Below, piece by piece: positions 17,763-25,638 of a stretch of DNA of 64,000 nt; within the stretch, counting starts at the first letter, position 1, and each line of letters begins with the position of its first letter. The position numbers and the translations under genes were made by a program. Source of the stretch: Tenacibaculum sp. 190524A02b (GTDB lineage: Bacteria > Bacteroidota > Bacteroidia > Flavobacteriales > Flavobacteriaceae); contig NZ_OZ038525.1 of the NCBI RefSeq assembly GCF_964036645.1, positions 310,001 through 374,000 of the forward strand. The letters are read 5' to 3'. Under the pieces are notes generated by a model. It had not been told where the DNA came from, searched no databases, and worked only from the letters and a program-made list of their open reading frames with translations.

Positions 17763-18857
17763 TTGGAGACAATTTTAAAGATTAATTCAAGATCATATAC
17801 TTTAGAACGTTATCCTAAAACAGAGGATAAGACTTTAAAAGCATGGAGTAATGCTGAGTTATTATGTTTAGAGTATATTAAAGGAAAAGAGTTTAATACG
17901 GTTCATGTTTATAATGATCGATTTGGTTTTTGGAACTGTGTTCTTCAGGATAAAGAAGTTATTACCATATGGAATTATGCTAGCCAGCAAAAAGCAATTA
18001 AAAAGAACTTACATTATAATGGAATTTCAAAAGAAGTTTACTTTAGTACTCCTTTAGATTCTTTAAATGGAATAAAATTGGCTTTGATTAAAATACCAAA
18101 ATCATTAGAGTTGTTTGAGTTGTATTTACAACAAATCCAAAAGTGTTCTAATGAGCATACTGAGGTTATTTGTAGTTTTATGACTAAGTATTTTTCATCA
18201 TCATTTTTAAAAATAGCCGAATCTTATTTTGATATTGTTGAACAAACAAAAGCATGGAAGAAAGCAAGATTACTGATATTAAAAAATCCTAAAAAAATAA
18301 TAAAAAGTAAAAGTTATATAAATGCAATAACGTATAAGGAGAAAAACTTTAAACAATGGTTTGGGGTATTTTCTTCTGGCAGTATTGATATTGGGACACA
18401 GTTTTTTTTAGAAAACTTGAAAGTTTCTCCTAAAGAAGTTCAAGTATTAGATTTAGCTTGTGGTAATGGTGTTATAGGGGCTACTGTTTTAGCACAAAAT
18501 GAAGATACAAAATTAACTTTTATTGATGATTTTAATTTAGCGGTTGAATCTTCAAAGATGAATGTTGATGTATTAAGATCAACTTTTATCTGTGATAATA
18601 ATTTAGAGAGTTTAGAAAAACATACATTTGATTTAGTAGTTTCAAATCCTCCATTTCACTTTGAATATGAGAATAACATAGAGGTAAGTTTAAACTTGTT
18701 TAAAGAGGTGTTTTCTTGTTTAAAGAAAACTGGACGTTTTGTATTAGTAGCTAATAAACACCTTAATTATAAAACACATTTAATTAAACTTTTTAGAAGG
18801 GTTGTTTCTGTTGCAGAAAATAAAAAGTTTATTATTTATGAGTGTTATAAAGAGTAA
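17763..18857 (+). CDS. rlmG: 23S rRNA (guanine-1835-N2)-methyltransferase RlmG-like
   Basis: 364 residues from a TTG start 15 bp after the previous stop. The protein follows E. coli RlmG through its length: SYTLERYP at the N-terminus (SLTLQRFP in E. coli), AWKKARLL, VFSSGSIDIGTQFFLENL (VFSRTGLDIGARFFMQHL in E. coli), SAM motif LDLACGNGVIG, catalytic NPPFH, and ANKHLNYKTHLIKLF near the end. It has the duplicated RlmG/RsmC architecture, with a degenerate N-terminal methyltransferase half and an active C-terminal half. RlmG methylates G1835 of 23S rRNA. The start codon is the only uncertain point. Confidence 0.88.
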   Translation: METILKINSRSYTLERYPKTEDKTLKAWSNAELLCLEYIKGKEFNTVHVYNDRFGFWNCVLQDKEVITIWNYASQQKAIKKNLHYNGISKEVYFSTPLDSLNGIKLALIKIPKSLELFELYLQQIQKCSNEHTEVICSFMTKYFSSSFLKIAESYFDIVEQTKAWKKARLLILKNPKKIIKSKSYINAITYKEKNFKQWFGVFSSGSIDIGTQFFLENLKVSPKEVQVLDLACGNGVIGATVLAQNEDTKLTFIDDFNLAVESSKMNVDVLRSTFICDNNLESLEKHTFDLVVSNPPFHFEYENNIEVSLNLFKEVFSCLKKTGRFVLVANKHLNYKTHLIKLFRRVVSVAENKKFIIYECYKE

Positions 18858-18868
18858 GAAGGTGCTTG

Positions 18869-19240
18869 TTAATTTGTCTGTTGTTTATGAGCGTCAACTT
18901 GAAAATTAATAGGGAGTTTTAACCTTATGGGTTTTTCTTTGTCAATAGTAATTCCTAAATCTAATTTAGATAGTCCTTCTATAATTTTTACACTTTCTTT
19001 ACTAAAAGCTTCATGAGGAGCTTCTGCAGTAACATTAACAGTTTTTCCTTCATGAGTTACGCCAAATTTAACAAGGGTTTCAATAATATCTCCACTTTTA
19101 TAACCTAAAGTTTTTGCAATACTATCAATTTTAGTAGAGTCGTAATTTAAAATAGCTTCAGTAATTACGGTTTCGTAATTTCCTTGTGCAGAAAGAATAA
19201 AGGTTGTAAAAAGGGAGGTTAAGAGTACTAATTTTTTCAT
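18869..19240 (-). CDS. Small exported protein with TonB C-terminal-like segment
   Basis: 123 residues with a signal peptide cleaved near LSAQ. The second half, from HEAFSKESVKIIEGLSKLDLG to EKPIRLKLPINFQV, resembles the C-terminal domain of flavobacterial TonB proteins (pattern P.KEAIRVV..LPKM, then KPVRVKYTLPINF). Unlike TonB it has no membrane anchor or proline-rich linker. It may be a free periplasmic TonB-like module or an adaptor; this is inference from a short match. Confidence 0.6.
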   Translation of the reverse strand: MKKLVLLTSLFTTFILSAQGNYETVITEAILNYDSTKIDSIAKTLGYKSGDIIETLVKFGVTHEGKTVNVTAEAPHEAFSKESVKIIEGLSKLDLGITIDKEKPIRLKLPINFQVDAHKQQTN

Positions 19241-19452
19241 ACTTGTAATTTACTAATCATTGACCAAAATATCGGCCGAAAATACTTATCTTTTTTGTAC
19301 CTAACAAAAAACATTAGGTTAGTTTAAAAGTAGTTTGTTATTTTATTGTTTAGGTTAGTACGAATAAAATCGTAAAAGCAAGTTAATTAAACTTTTTGAA
19401 TAATTTTTAGTTTTGATAATAAAAATATTAATATTAAATGTGAAATAGGTAA

Positions 19453-19483
19453 AAAAAGGCAAGTATACAAGACTTGCCTTTTT
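19453..19483 (-). terminator. Terminator after the first outer-membrane barrel gene
   Basis: 12-bp stem AAAAAGGCAAGT/ACTTGCCTTTTT with a 7-nt loop, directly past the stop of the minus-strand gene. Confidence 0.85.
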
Positions 19484-19487
19484 ATTG

Positions 19488-20162
19488 CTACAAATAAAAA
19501 GCAACTCCAAATACTATGTTTGAAGAATTGAAATTAAAAGAGAAATTATTGTTAGAAGCTTTTACGTTTCTATTTTCGTAATTTTTAGGAGAGGAAGTGG
19601 TGTAACCTAAGAAGCCTAGATTGGCTTCTAAAGCAATATTTTTACTAACAAAATAAGTTACTCCAGGTCTTATTCCTATAGAATAACGATCGAAACCATT
19701 TTTATTTTCACGATTATTTATTGAGTTTTTTAATTTACTTTGGCTATATAAATAGCTTAACTCTCCTTGTAACGATAGTAAAAATCGTTCACTTATGGAA
19801 AAGTATTTTTTTATGTATGGAGCTATGGTAAAACTGTTATTTACATTAGTAGAATTATTGTTTAAGGTGCTGTTGTCAATGTTTCTATTTTCATGTTGAT
19901 GATATCCATAACGGAGTCCCAATCCTACAACTAAATTATTACTTATTGTATAACCTATTTTGGGAGAAAAATTGAAACCAAAAGAATCGGAGTCTGCTTG
20001 TTGGTTGAAGTCAAAATTCTCATATGAGTTGTTGCTTGAATTTAAAGAGATTCCACCTGCCAGGTGCCAAGTTCCTTTTGAGATTGTTTTTTTGCTATTT
20101 TTTTCTTGTCCATTTGCAATTCCGAATCCAAGAATCATAACAATTAGAAATACTTTTTTCAT
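19488..20162 (-). CDS. Small outer-membrane beta-barrel protein (OmpW/OmpA-barrel-like)
   Basis: 224 residues. The start MKKVFLIVMILGFG is chosen over an upstream in-frame ATG because it opens a proper signal peptide (cleavage near ANGQ). The mature chain has eight short amphipathic strands: GTWHLAGGISL, FSPKIGYTISNNLVVGLGLRYGY, FTIAPYIKKYFSISERFLLSLQGELSY, YSIGIRPGVTYFVSKNIALEANLGFLGY, and a final strand NIVFGVAFYL. It is a close paralogue of the next gene, with which it shares the YFVSK.IALEANLGFLGY core. Function unknown. Confidence 0.8.
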   Translation of the reverse strand: MKKVFLIVMILGFGIANGQEKNSKKTISKGTWHLAGGISLNSSNNSYENFDFNQQADSDSFGFNFSPKIGYTISNNLVVGLGLRYGYHQHENRNIDNSTLNNNSTNVNNSFTIAPYIKKYFSISERFLLSLQGELSYLYSQSKLKNSINNRENKNGFDRYSIGIRPGVTYFVSKNIALEANLGFLGYTTSSPKNYENRNVKASNNNFSFNFNSSNIVFGVAFYL

Positions 20163-20297
20163 AATTAAATAAATTTTTAAGTTTTTAATTGCTTCTATAA
20201 GTAACAAGAATTGTTCCTACTGTTCTGTTTTTTTGTTAAAGTTTATGCTTGTTGAATGTTAAAAAAAATAATTTTTTGACTCTTTGGTTTTAACAAA

Positions 20298-20322
20298 AAG
20301 CACCACTTAAAAAGTGGTGCTT
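20298..20322 (-). terminator. Terminator after the second barrel gene
   Basis: Perfect 11-bp stem AAGCACCACTT/AAGTGGTGCTT with a 3-nt loop and a T-run on the minus strand. Confidence 0.88.
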
Positions 20323-20346
20323 AAAATCTATATTGTATTTTGTTGG

Positions 20347-21009
20347 TTACATATAGCATGTAATTCCAAATACAATGTTAGAAGCGTTAATATTAAAATC
20401 AAATTTGTTGGTAATGTTTTTATTATCTGAGTCGTTTTCAAAGCTAGTTGTTTTATAACCTAAAAAACCAAGATTAGCTTCTAGAGCTATACTTTTGCTT
20501 ACAAAATATGATAATCCTGGGCGAATACCAATATCAAAAGAATTCCCATTAGTTCTGTAAGTTCTATAATTGAAAGAATTATAATCTCTAAATTCACTTT
20601 TACTTTTAATGCTTGAGTAAGTTAGCTCACCTTTAACAGATAGTAAAAGGTTTTTACTTACAGAGAAGTATTTTTTTATAAATGGAGAAAAAGAAAAAAC
20701 ATGTGCTTTATCATTTCTATTATAATCATTTACATTTTGATTTTTACTATAGGAATACCCAATTCCTAGTCCAATAGCTAAGTTGTCATCAATAAATATC
20801 CCTGTTTCTGGAGCAATACCAAAACCAAATTTATTAACGTCAGGGGAATTATTACCTAAATTAGAATTAATTTTTTCATTTTCAGAGTTGATAGTGAATC
20901 CACCAGAAATAAACCAAGAATCTTTAGTGATGATTTTTTTACTGTTTTTTTCTTGTCCATTAACAATTCCTAAAGTAAGAATCATAGCTATTAAAAATAG
21001 TTTTTTCAT
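20347..21009 (-). CDS. Small outer-membrane beta-barrel protein, paralogue of its neighbour
   Basis: 220 residues with signal peptide MKKLFLIAMILTLGIVNGQ. The sequence runs parallel to the 224-residue neighbour across the whole length (ITKDSWFISGGFTINS; FGIAPETGIFIDDNLAIGLGIGYSY; FDIGIRPGLSYFVSKSIALEANLGFLGY; NIVFGITCYM). The pair is a tandem duplication in which each copy has its own terminator, implying separate transcripts. Function unknown. Confidence 0.8.
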   Translation of the reverse strand: MKKLFLIAMILTLGIVNGQEKNSKKIITKDSWFISGGFTINSENEKINSNLGNNSPDVNKFGFGIAPETGIFIDDNLAIGLGIGYSYSKNQNVNDYNRNDKAHVFSFSPFIKKYFSVSKNLLLSVKGELTYSSIKSKSEFRDYNSFNYRTYRTNGNSFDIGIRPGLSYFVSKSIALEANLGFLGYKTTSFENDSDNKNITNKFDFNINASNIVFGITCYM

Positions 21010-21085
21010 AATAATTGAATTTTTAAAATTAAGTGGGCGAAACTAATAAAAACTATTTTATAGAAATTATTTTTTTAGAAGAATT

Positions 21086-21880
21086 TTACATGTTTTCGTA
21101 GGCATGTTTTACAAGTTTAGCATTGTACTTTCTTTCTAATTTTCTAACAATAAAATGTCCAGTAGCCATGTCCTGAAAATGATCTATAAATAAAGTGTTG
21201 ATAATGGCGCCTCCAGCAGCTCCAACAATAGGTAATGATTGTGCTATAGTTTTTTCAGTAATCTGAACACCAAATTTTTCAGCAATTTTAGTAATAAATT
21301 TAAAAAATAAAGGAGTTCCTTCTTGGGCAATGCCTTGCTCGGTTATGTATTTGCTAACGTTAGTAATTGAATTGGCTAGAATAGTTCTTGTACTATAATA
21401 ACTAGATTCAACATTAGTTTTTTCTGTAGTTTCCTTTCCAAGAGCAAAAACTTCTAAACAAGCAAGTTTGGTTTCGGGCTTGTTTAAGGTTTCTCCATGA
21501 AATCGAGCTATATCAGCTATTGAGCGTAATATGATTGTAGTTGTAATAGGAAGTTCAAAAGCCAGCCCAGCTAAACCAAAAATTCCACCAATGGTTCCTG
21601 TTGCGCCAGCTGCAATTTTATGGAGCGTGTTGGTTGTTTTTTTTGAAGGCTGGTTATTAATGGTAAAAATAGCAGCATCAGTAGCTTTTAGTAATGAGTT
21701 TTTTGTGATATGACCTAGTTTAGTGCTAAAATTACTAGGTAAAAGCTTTAAGCCTTTTTCTATAGGGCTATCTAAATGTTGTGTTATTTTGGCAGCTAAT
21801 CCAGGGCTTTCTAATAATTCTTTAGCATGTTTTAACTCTTTTAGGTCTTTATCTGAAATAACATTTTTGGTTTGATTCAT
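21086..21880 (-). CDS. EcsC-family protein
   Basis: 264 residues. The central segment with Gly/Ala-rich helices (KIAAGATGTIGGIFGLAGLAFELPITTTIILRSIADIARFHGE) and the following KLACLEVFALG match the EcsC family, named after the third gene of a Bacillus ABC-transporter locus. A second Gly-rich stretch (SLPIVGAAGGAIINTLFIDHFQDMA) precedes the C-terminus. No signal peptide; probably membrane-associated from the cytoplasmic side. Biochemical activity is unknown. No transporter genes are adjacent. Confidence 0.85.
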   Translation of the reverse strand: MNQTKNVISDKDLKELKHAKELLESPGLAAKITQHLDSPIEKGLKLLPSNFSTKLGHITKNSLLKATDAAIFTINNQPSKKTTNTLHKIAAGATGTIGGIFGLAGLAFELPITTTIILRSIADIARFHGETLNKPETKLACLEVFALGKETTEKTNVESSYYSTRTILANSITNVSKYITEQGIAQEGTPLFFKFITKIAEKFGVQITEKTIAQSLPIVGAAGGAIINTLFIDHFQDMATGHFIVRKLERKYNAKLVKHAYENM

Positions 21881-21917
21881 ATTTTATAGCTTTTTATTTC
21901 TTTTTTTTGGAAAGTTT

Positions 21918-21925
21918 CAAATATA
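21918..21925 (-). promoter_or_regulatory. -7 promoter box (TATATTTG) for the EcsC-family gene
   Basis: Exact TAnnTTTG on the minus strand, 37 bp upstream of the start codon. Confidence 0.45.
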
Positions 21926-22094
21926 ATTAATAATTATTTATGGTTTTCTAGGTTTTTTTGTGGTTTTTTTAAATGTTTTATTGTGTTATGTTTTGTTTTT
22001 TAGTTTTTTTATTGATATATTCGTAGCTGTTGTGCTTGTTTTTTGAAGTAAGTGCAATGTTAAGAAATTTTAATATTAATCCCCTTGCTTTATT

Positions 22095-22382
22095 ATGAGA
22101 TTATTTTCGAGCGCACAAAAAATTGAAAAAGAACAGATTAAATTTTTGACATTTCCAAAAGAAGAAGTTTTAAATAAAAAAAATGAGCAGACTAATCGTT
22201 TTTTAGCTTTACAACGTGGTATGTATTTAGGAAACCTAGAGAGGGAGAAGGTAAAAATTGTTTTTGTTGATGATGCTGGATTGAAAAAAGTAGAAACTAC
22301 TATATGGGGAGTTACTGATAAATCGGTGATTCTCAAGCAGTCTACTGTCATTCCGTTAGAAAGAATTATGGCAATTGTGTAA
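22095..22382 (+). CDS. Conserved 95-residue protein with Sm/SH3-like C-terminal half
   Basis: 95 residues, not exported. The C-terminal half (VKIVFVDDAGLKKVETTIWGVTDKSVILKQSTVIPLERIMAI) has the strand pattern of a small barrel, with a closing IPL.RI segment like that seen in Sm- or SH3-type RNA-binding folds. A paralogue of the same length lies at 34276. Such proteins recur in flavobacteria without known function. It is a single gene with its own terminator. Nucleic-acid binding is inference. Confidence 0.75.
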   Translation: MRLFSSAQKIEKEQIKFLTFPKEEVLNKKNEQTNRFLALQRGMYLGNLEREKVKIVFVDDAGLKKVETTIWGVTDKSVILKQSTVIPLERIMAIV

Positions 22383-22440
22383 TTACCAAGAGCATTCCCT
22401 ATGCATAAAATGAAGTGAATATTTATTGGTAGAATTAATA

Positions 22441-22473
22441 AAAAAACGCATTTATTATTAATGCGTTTTTTTT
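22441..22473. terminator. Bidirectional terminator
   Basis: 12-bp stem AAAAAACGCATT/AATGCGTTTTTT, 7-nt loop and T-runs on both strands, between the convergent 95-residue gene and the ATP-grasp gene. Confidence 0.9.
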
Positions 22474-22490
22474 ATGGGCATAATTGAAAG

Positions 22491-23414
22491 TTAATTCATT
22501 AAATAATCTGCAAGAACATGTGATATTTTTTGACCAGTATGACTTTCGTAATAAGAATAACCTGGCATTGGGTTTACTTCAAAACAATAAACGTCTCCTT
22601 CATCGGTAAATCTTAAATCAATACCACTGAAATCTAGTTGTAGTGCAGCAGATACATTAATACAAGCGTTTTTTATGGTTTCTGGAATGGCAAAGGTTTC
22701 TAGTTCTGTAGTACCGCCATTTTTTCTAGCGTATCTATAGTCAACTCCTGTTGTGTGTATTTTTGTGGCTACTACTTCTTTGTCTATTACATGAACTCTA
22801 ACATCAAATCCTGATAGTTTTTTTTGAAATTGAACAGGACAAAAACGAATTTTTTCTAAACGTTCAGTGTCTAAAGGGTCAAATTCTTTTACTATAGAGC
22901 GAACTCCACTAATAGATTTGTAAATTACAGAGCCGTTTTTTTGATGGAAAGCAATGGCTTCTGTTGGGATGTTAGTAATTAGTGTGTTAGGTGTTTTTAA
23001 TCCATATCTTTTAATAATTTGAGCTTGATAGGGTTTGCTACTATTACTAAACATTTTACTGTGCCTATTTACTACTTTACTGTCTGTTACTTCTAACCAT
23101 TGGTATAAAGATTCGTGTACATTTCTAGAGTGTTCTTGTAAGTTTTGATTTTTATCTTTTACTTCAGGAATATTGGTTTCACTCATAAAGCGAGAGTATA
23201 CACTATCAAAGCTATTTAAATTATAGCTACAATTGGCTATATGTAATTCGCCTGTTGGTTTCTGATTTTTAAATTTCCAGTTAATTTGAATGTCTTCTAT
23301 TTGGCGCTGGTTAAAGATAACTACTTCTGCACCTTTATTGATAAGCGCATTTTTTACTTTGGCTATGGGAGCTTCACTTGGAATTCCACATAATAATACT
23401 TTACTAGTTTTCAT
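22491..23414 (-). CDS. RimK-like ATP-grasp ligase of an accessory cassette
   Basis: 307 residues. A pre-ATP-grasp domain (KVLLCGIPSEAPIAKVKNALINKG; SFDSVYSRFMSETNIPE) precedes a complete ATP-grasp fold: ATP-binding lysine region SVIYKSISGVRSIV, substrate loop QKKLSGFDVRVHVIDKEVVATKI, and the metal-binding GIDLRFTDEGDVYCFEVNPMPG. The family joins a carboxylate to an amine or hydroxyl via an acyl phosphate; relatives add amino acids to proteins (RimK) or cross-link side chains of peptides (graspetide ligases). It overlaps the upstream partner by 11 bp, so the two are translationally coupled. The substrate is not known; the neighbouring protease and small domain protein are candidates. Confidence 0.85.
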   Translation of the reverse strand: MKTSKVLLCGIPSEAPIAKVKNALINKGAEVVIFNQRQIEDIQINWKFKNQKPTGELHIANCSYNLNSFDSVYSRFMSETNIPEVKDKNQNLQEHSRNVHESLYQWLEVTDSKVVNRHSKMFSNSSKPYQAQIIKRYGLKTPNTLITNIPTEAIAFHQKNGSVIYKSISGVRSIVKEFDPLDTERLEKIRFCPVQFQKKLSGFDVRVHVIDKEVVATKIHTTGVDYRYARKNGGTTELETFAIPETIKNACINVSAALQLDFSGIDLRFTDEGDVYCFEVNPMPGYSYYESHTGQKISHVLADYLMN

Positions 23415-24090
23415 GGATAATGTGTTTTATAATGGCTACTAGTTTATCTCCATAATTAATAAGTGATGGAAAGGTATTGGCTTTTATAAAGTTTTTTTCG
23501 TCATTACTTACTGTAATTTCTAAGAGTGGTGTTTGGGCTAAGTTAGAAAGTTCAATACAGTTGTTGACTAATTGTTTGTTAATGCAATTGGTTATTATTT
23601 TTTTTCCAATTACGAGTATGTTTTTACCAATAGGTGTGTGTGTGTTATTATTGTTTACATTTTTAAATCCAGCAACATAGGCGGCTTTTGCCCATTGTTC
23701 TGGTGACCAAAATACACCGCTTAAACTGTAACCTATTGATGGGTTATATATTGGACAGCTTTCTTGGACTTGGTATAGCCAGCTCATTAAAAGTGCATTC
23801 ATTTCTGCATGAACGTACTGTTTTTCTACTTCTGCAGCTTTTTCCCATATTGGTGACTTAGGTATTTGTGTTCTGTTAAAAAGAAAGTTTAGATTTTTGT
23901 TAGATATTTCAACTCCTTTTTTTGTTTTTATATAAAAGCTGTTTTCATCTTCGTTAATTATTTGCTTCCATTCTTTAGCCATTAAAAGTTCTTCTGGACT
24001 AATTAATTCTATTGGGATGTTTTGTTTCTGTAAGGCTAAATAAAGCCATATAGCATCGTGATCTTGTGGGTGACTTAGTATTACGTTCAT
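23404..24090 (-). CDS. Degenerate ATP-grasp-like partner protein
   Basis: 228 residues. Order and spacing parallel the adjacent ATP-grasp ligase: a Rossmann-like start, NLNFLFNRTQIPKS (partner: FDSVYSRFMSETNIPE), a helix with HAEMNALLMSWLYQV (HESLYQWLEV), ENC-type NPSIGYSLSGVFWSPEQWAKAAYVAGFKN (NRHSKMFSNSSKPYQAQIIKRYGLKTPN), then a short NILVIGKKII strand and a C-terminus IKANTFPSLINYGDKLVAII where the ligase has CFEVNPMPG. The ATP-binding lysine lobe and metal-binding Glu/Asn are missing. I infer an inactive, shrunken paralogue acting as a regulatory or substrate-binding subunit. By sequence alone the match is weak but collinear. Confidence 0.65.
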   Translation of the reverse strand: MNVILSHPQDHDAIWLYLALQKQNIPIELISPEELLMAKEWKQIINEDENSFYIKTKKGVEISNKNLNFLFNRTQIPKSPIWEKAAEVEKQYVHAEMNALLMSWLYQVQESCPIYNPSIGYSLSGVFWSPEQWAKAAYVAGFKNVNNNNTHTPIGKNILVIGKKIITNCINKQLVNNCIELSNLAQTPLLEITVSNDEKNFIKANTFPSLINYGDKLVAIIKHIIHEN

Positions 24091-24108
24091 GAGTTAAGAG
24101 TTAAGTAA

Positions 24109-24144
24109 TCTTAAGAGTATTGTTGTTAAGCAATACTCTTAAGA
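24109..24144. other. Perfect 14-bp hairpin between the protease and ligase genes
   Basis: TCTTAAGAGTATTG pairs with CAATACTCTTAAGA around an 8-nt loop in the gap between two same-strand genes. On the minus strand it is not followed by a T-run, so it looks more like an mRNA-processing or stability element, or a partial attenuator, than a full terminator. Confidence 0.75.
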
Positions 24145-24153
24145 TAGGTTAGA

Positions 24154-25590
24154 TTACATGCTATCTGCAATGTCTTTATTCATCTTTTCTTGAGTTGCCA
24201 TAATGTCTTCTTCATTAGTTAAGGCTCCTGAAGATAAATCGGGTCTTAAATCTGATCCTATATAGGCGGTTAATGAAGATAACATTTCTTCCATTTGTGC
24301 TAATCTTTCTTCTATACTATTAGATCTTTTAATACCTGGGTTTATTGGATTGAAATCTCTAATTTCTCTAATTTTCCCTCCGTCAAAAGGTTTGTCTAGT
24401 TTGTCAGTTATTGGTTTATCAACCTTGTCTGGAATTAATCCTTTGTTGTCTGGTAGTTCTTTTCGAAGCTCTTTTTGGTATTCTTTTATTTCTTTTCGTA
24501 ATTCTTTTTTTAGTTCTTTTATTTCTTTTTTCTCTATTTTTTCAATTTTATCTTTTGTTTCTGCTTTTTCTAACTTCTCAGTTTTTAGTTCTTTGGTATC
24601 TTTTCTTAAATCTTTGAAGTCTTTAATAATACTCTTTGTAACTTTTTGGCAAATAGAAATATTTAATTCACTTAAAACAGCAGCAATAGGGTTAATGTAT
24701 GTGTACCCGGCATCATTACCTGCAAATAGTAGTCCGATTACTTTGTTGTTTGCATCTACCACAACAGATCCTGAATCACCACGTTTGCTAAATTTTGGAT
24801 TTACAGCGGTGTTTGGTCTGATACCAATTTGATTAGTTAGTGTTTTTACACCTAAGCTAGGACCGTAATTAACACTTACTGTAGCATTAATGGCATCTAC
24901 AAAACCTTCAGTTAATAGTGTGGTTCTTCCTCTTTTTTTAACAGGAGCGTTTAGTACAGCATTTGCTGTTCCTTTTACATCTCCTATATCAACAATAGAG
25001 CAATCACTTGGTCTTCCATTTAAGGTTGAAATGGCTCCATCTACTTTAGAGCTTAGTACTGCTCTTTGTAGAGCACCAACTCTATCAGTTCCAGGTGTAC
25101 CTGTGTCTACACGGCTTGGTTGGCACATAAAATCTCCAACATTCCATGTGTTATCTACGCACATTACATGGAAGTTACTTAATAAAGCAGGGTTGTTAGT
25201 AGCATTGTCTTTTACAATACATCCTAATGTACCAGTGAAAACTGAGCCTCCAATAACGCGTTCTGGTCCTATACTGATTCCTCCTTTTACTGTTGGGTAG
25301 GTTGTGGTATCTGCAAATGCAGAAATGTCTTGTAGTTTTTGAGCAAGCATTTGTGGGTATACTTCCATTTCAATGACATCTGTTTTTATACCGTTTATTG
25401 TTGTTGGTATTTTTTCTTTTTCACTAATATTTTTCTTTTTTTGTTTTACGTGTACTCGAATTGTAATTTCGTCTGTACGCTTACCATTACTGTATTTGTA
25501 GCCTACATCTACACCAGTTACCCCTTTTAGTTTAAATAAGTCTGCTTCTGCAGCTTCTTTTTGTACGATGATTTCGTCTAAATTCTTCAT
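24154..25590 (-). CDS. Trypsin-like (NAL1-type) serine protease with charged C-terminal tail
   Basis: 478 residues, no signal peptide. Residues ~1-75 form a small alpha/beta domain (VTGVDVGYKYSNGKRTDEITIRVHV; IPTTINGIKTDVIEMEV) common to NAL1-like bacterial proteases. The chymotrypsin-fold core follows: catalytic His in LLSNFHVMC (near 142), Asp in SSKVDGAIS (near 186) and Ser in KRGDSGSVVV (near 273). From ~315 the chain becomes a Lys/Glu coiled coil (KELKKELRKEIKEYQKELRKEL), then DKVDKPITDKLDKPF and an acidic Met-rich end. It is preceded by a gene encoding only the N-terminal domain and followed by the ATP-grasp pair. Probably cytosolic or released without a signal; its target is unknown. 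Confidence 0.85.
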   Translation of the reverse strand: MKNLDEIIVQKEAAEADLFKLKGVTGVDVGYKYSNGKRTDEITIRVHVKQKKKNISEKEKIPTTINGIKTDVIEMEVYPQMLAQKLQDISAFADTTTYPTVKGGISIGPERVIGGSVFTGTLGCIVKDNATNNPALLSNFHVMCVDNTWNVGDFMCQPSRVDTGTPGTDRVGALQRAVLSSKVDGAISTLNGRPSDCSIVDIGDVKGTANAVLNAPVKKRGRTTLLTEGFVDAINATVSVNYGPSLGVKTLTNQIGIRPNTAVNPKFSKRGDSGSVVVDANNKVIGLLFAGNDAGYTYINPIAAVLSELNISICQKVTKSIIKDFKDLRKDTKELKTEKLEKAETKDKIEKIEKKEIKELKKELRKEIKEYQKELRKELPDNKGLIPDKVDKPITDKLDKPFDGGKIREIRDFNPINPGIKRSNSIEERLAQMEEMLSSLTAYIGSDLRPDLSSGALTNEEDIMATQEKMNKDIADSM

Positions 25591-25638
25591 TGTTTTTAAC
25601 TTTTAATTTGATTATGGTTTTAGTTGTTAGCTCGGTTT

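Noticed and set aside
24350..25300. Long plus-strand frames inside the trypsin-like protease gene
   Set aside because: Low-complexity Ser/Phe-rich antisense of the Lys/Glu-rich coding strand, with no start context; the minus-strand gene carries the catalytic motifs.
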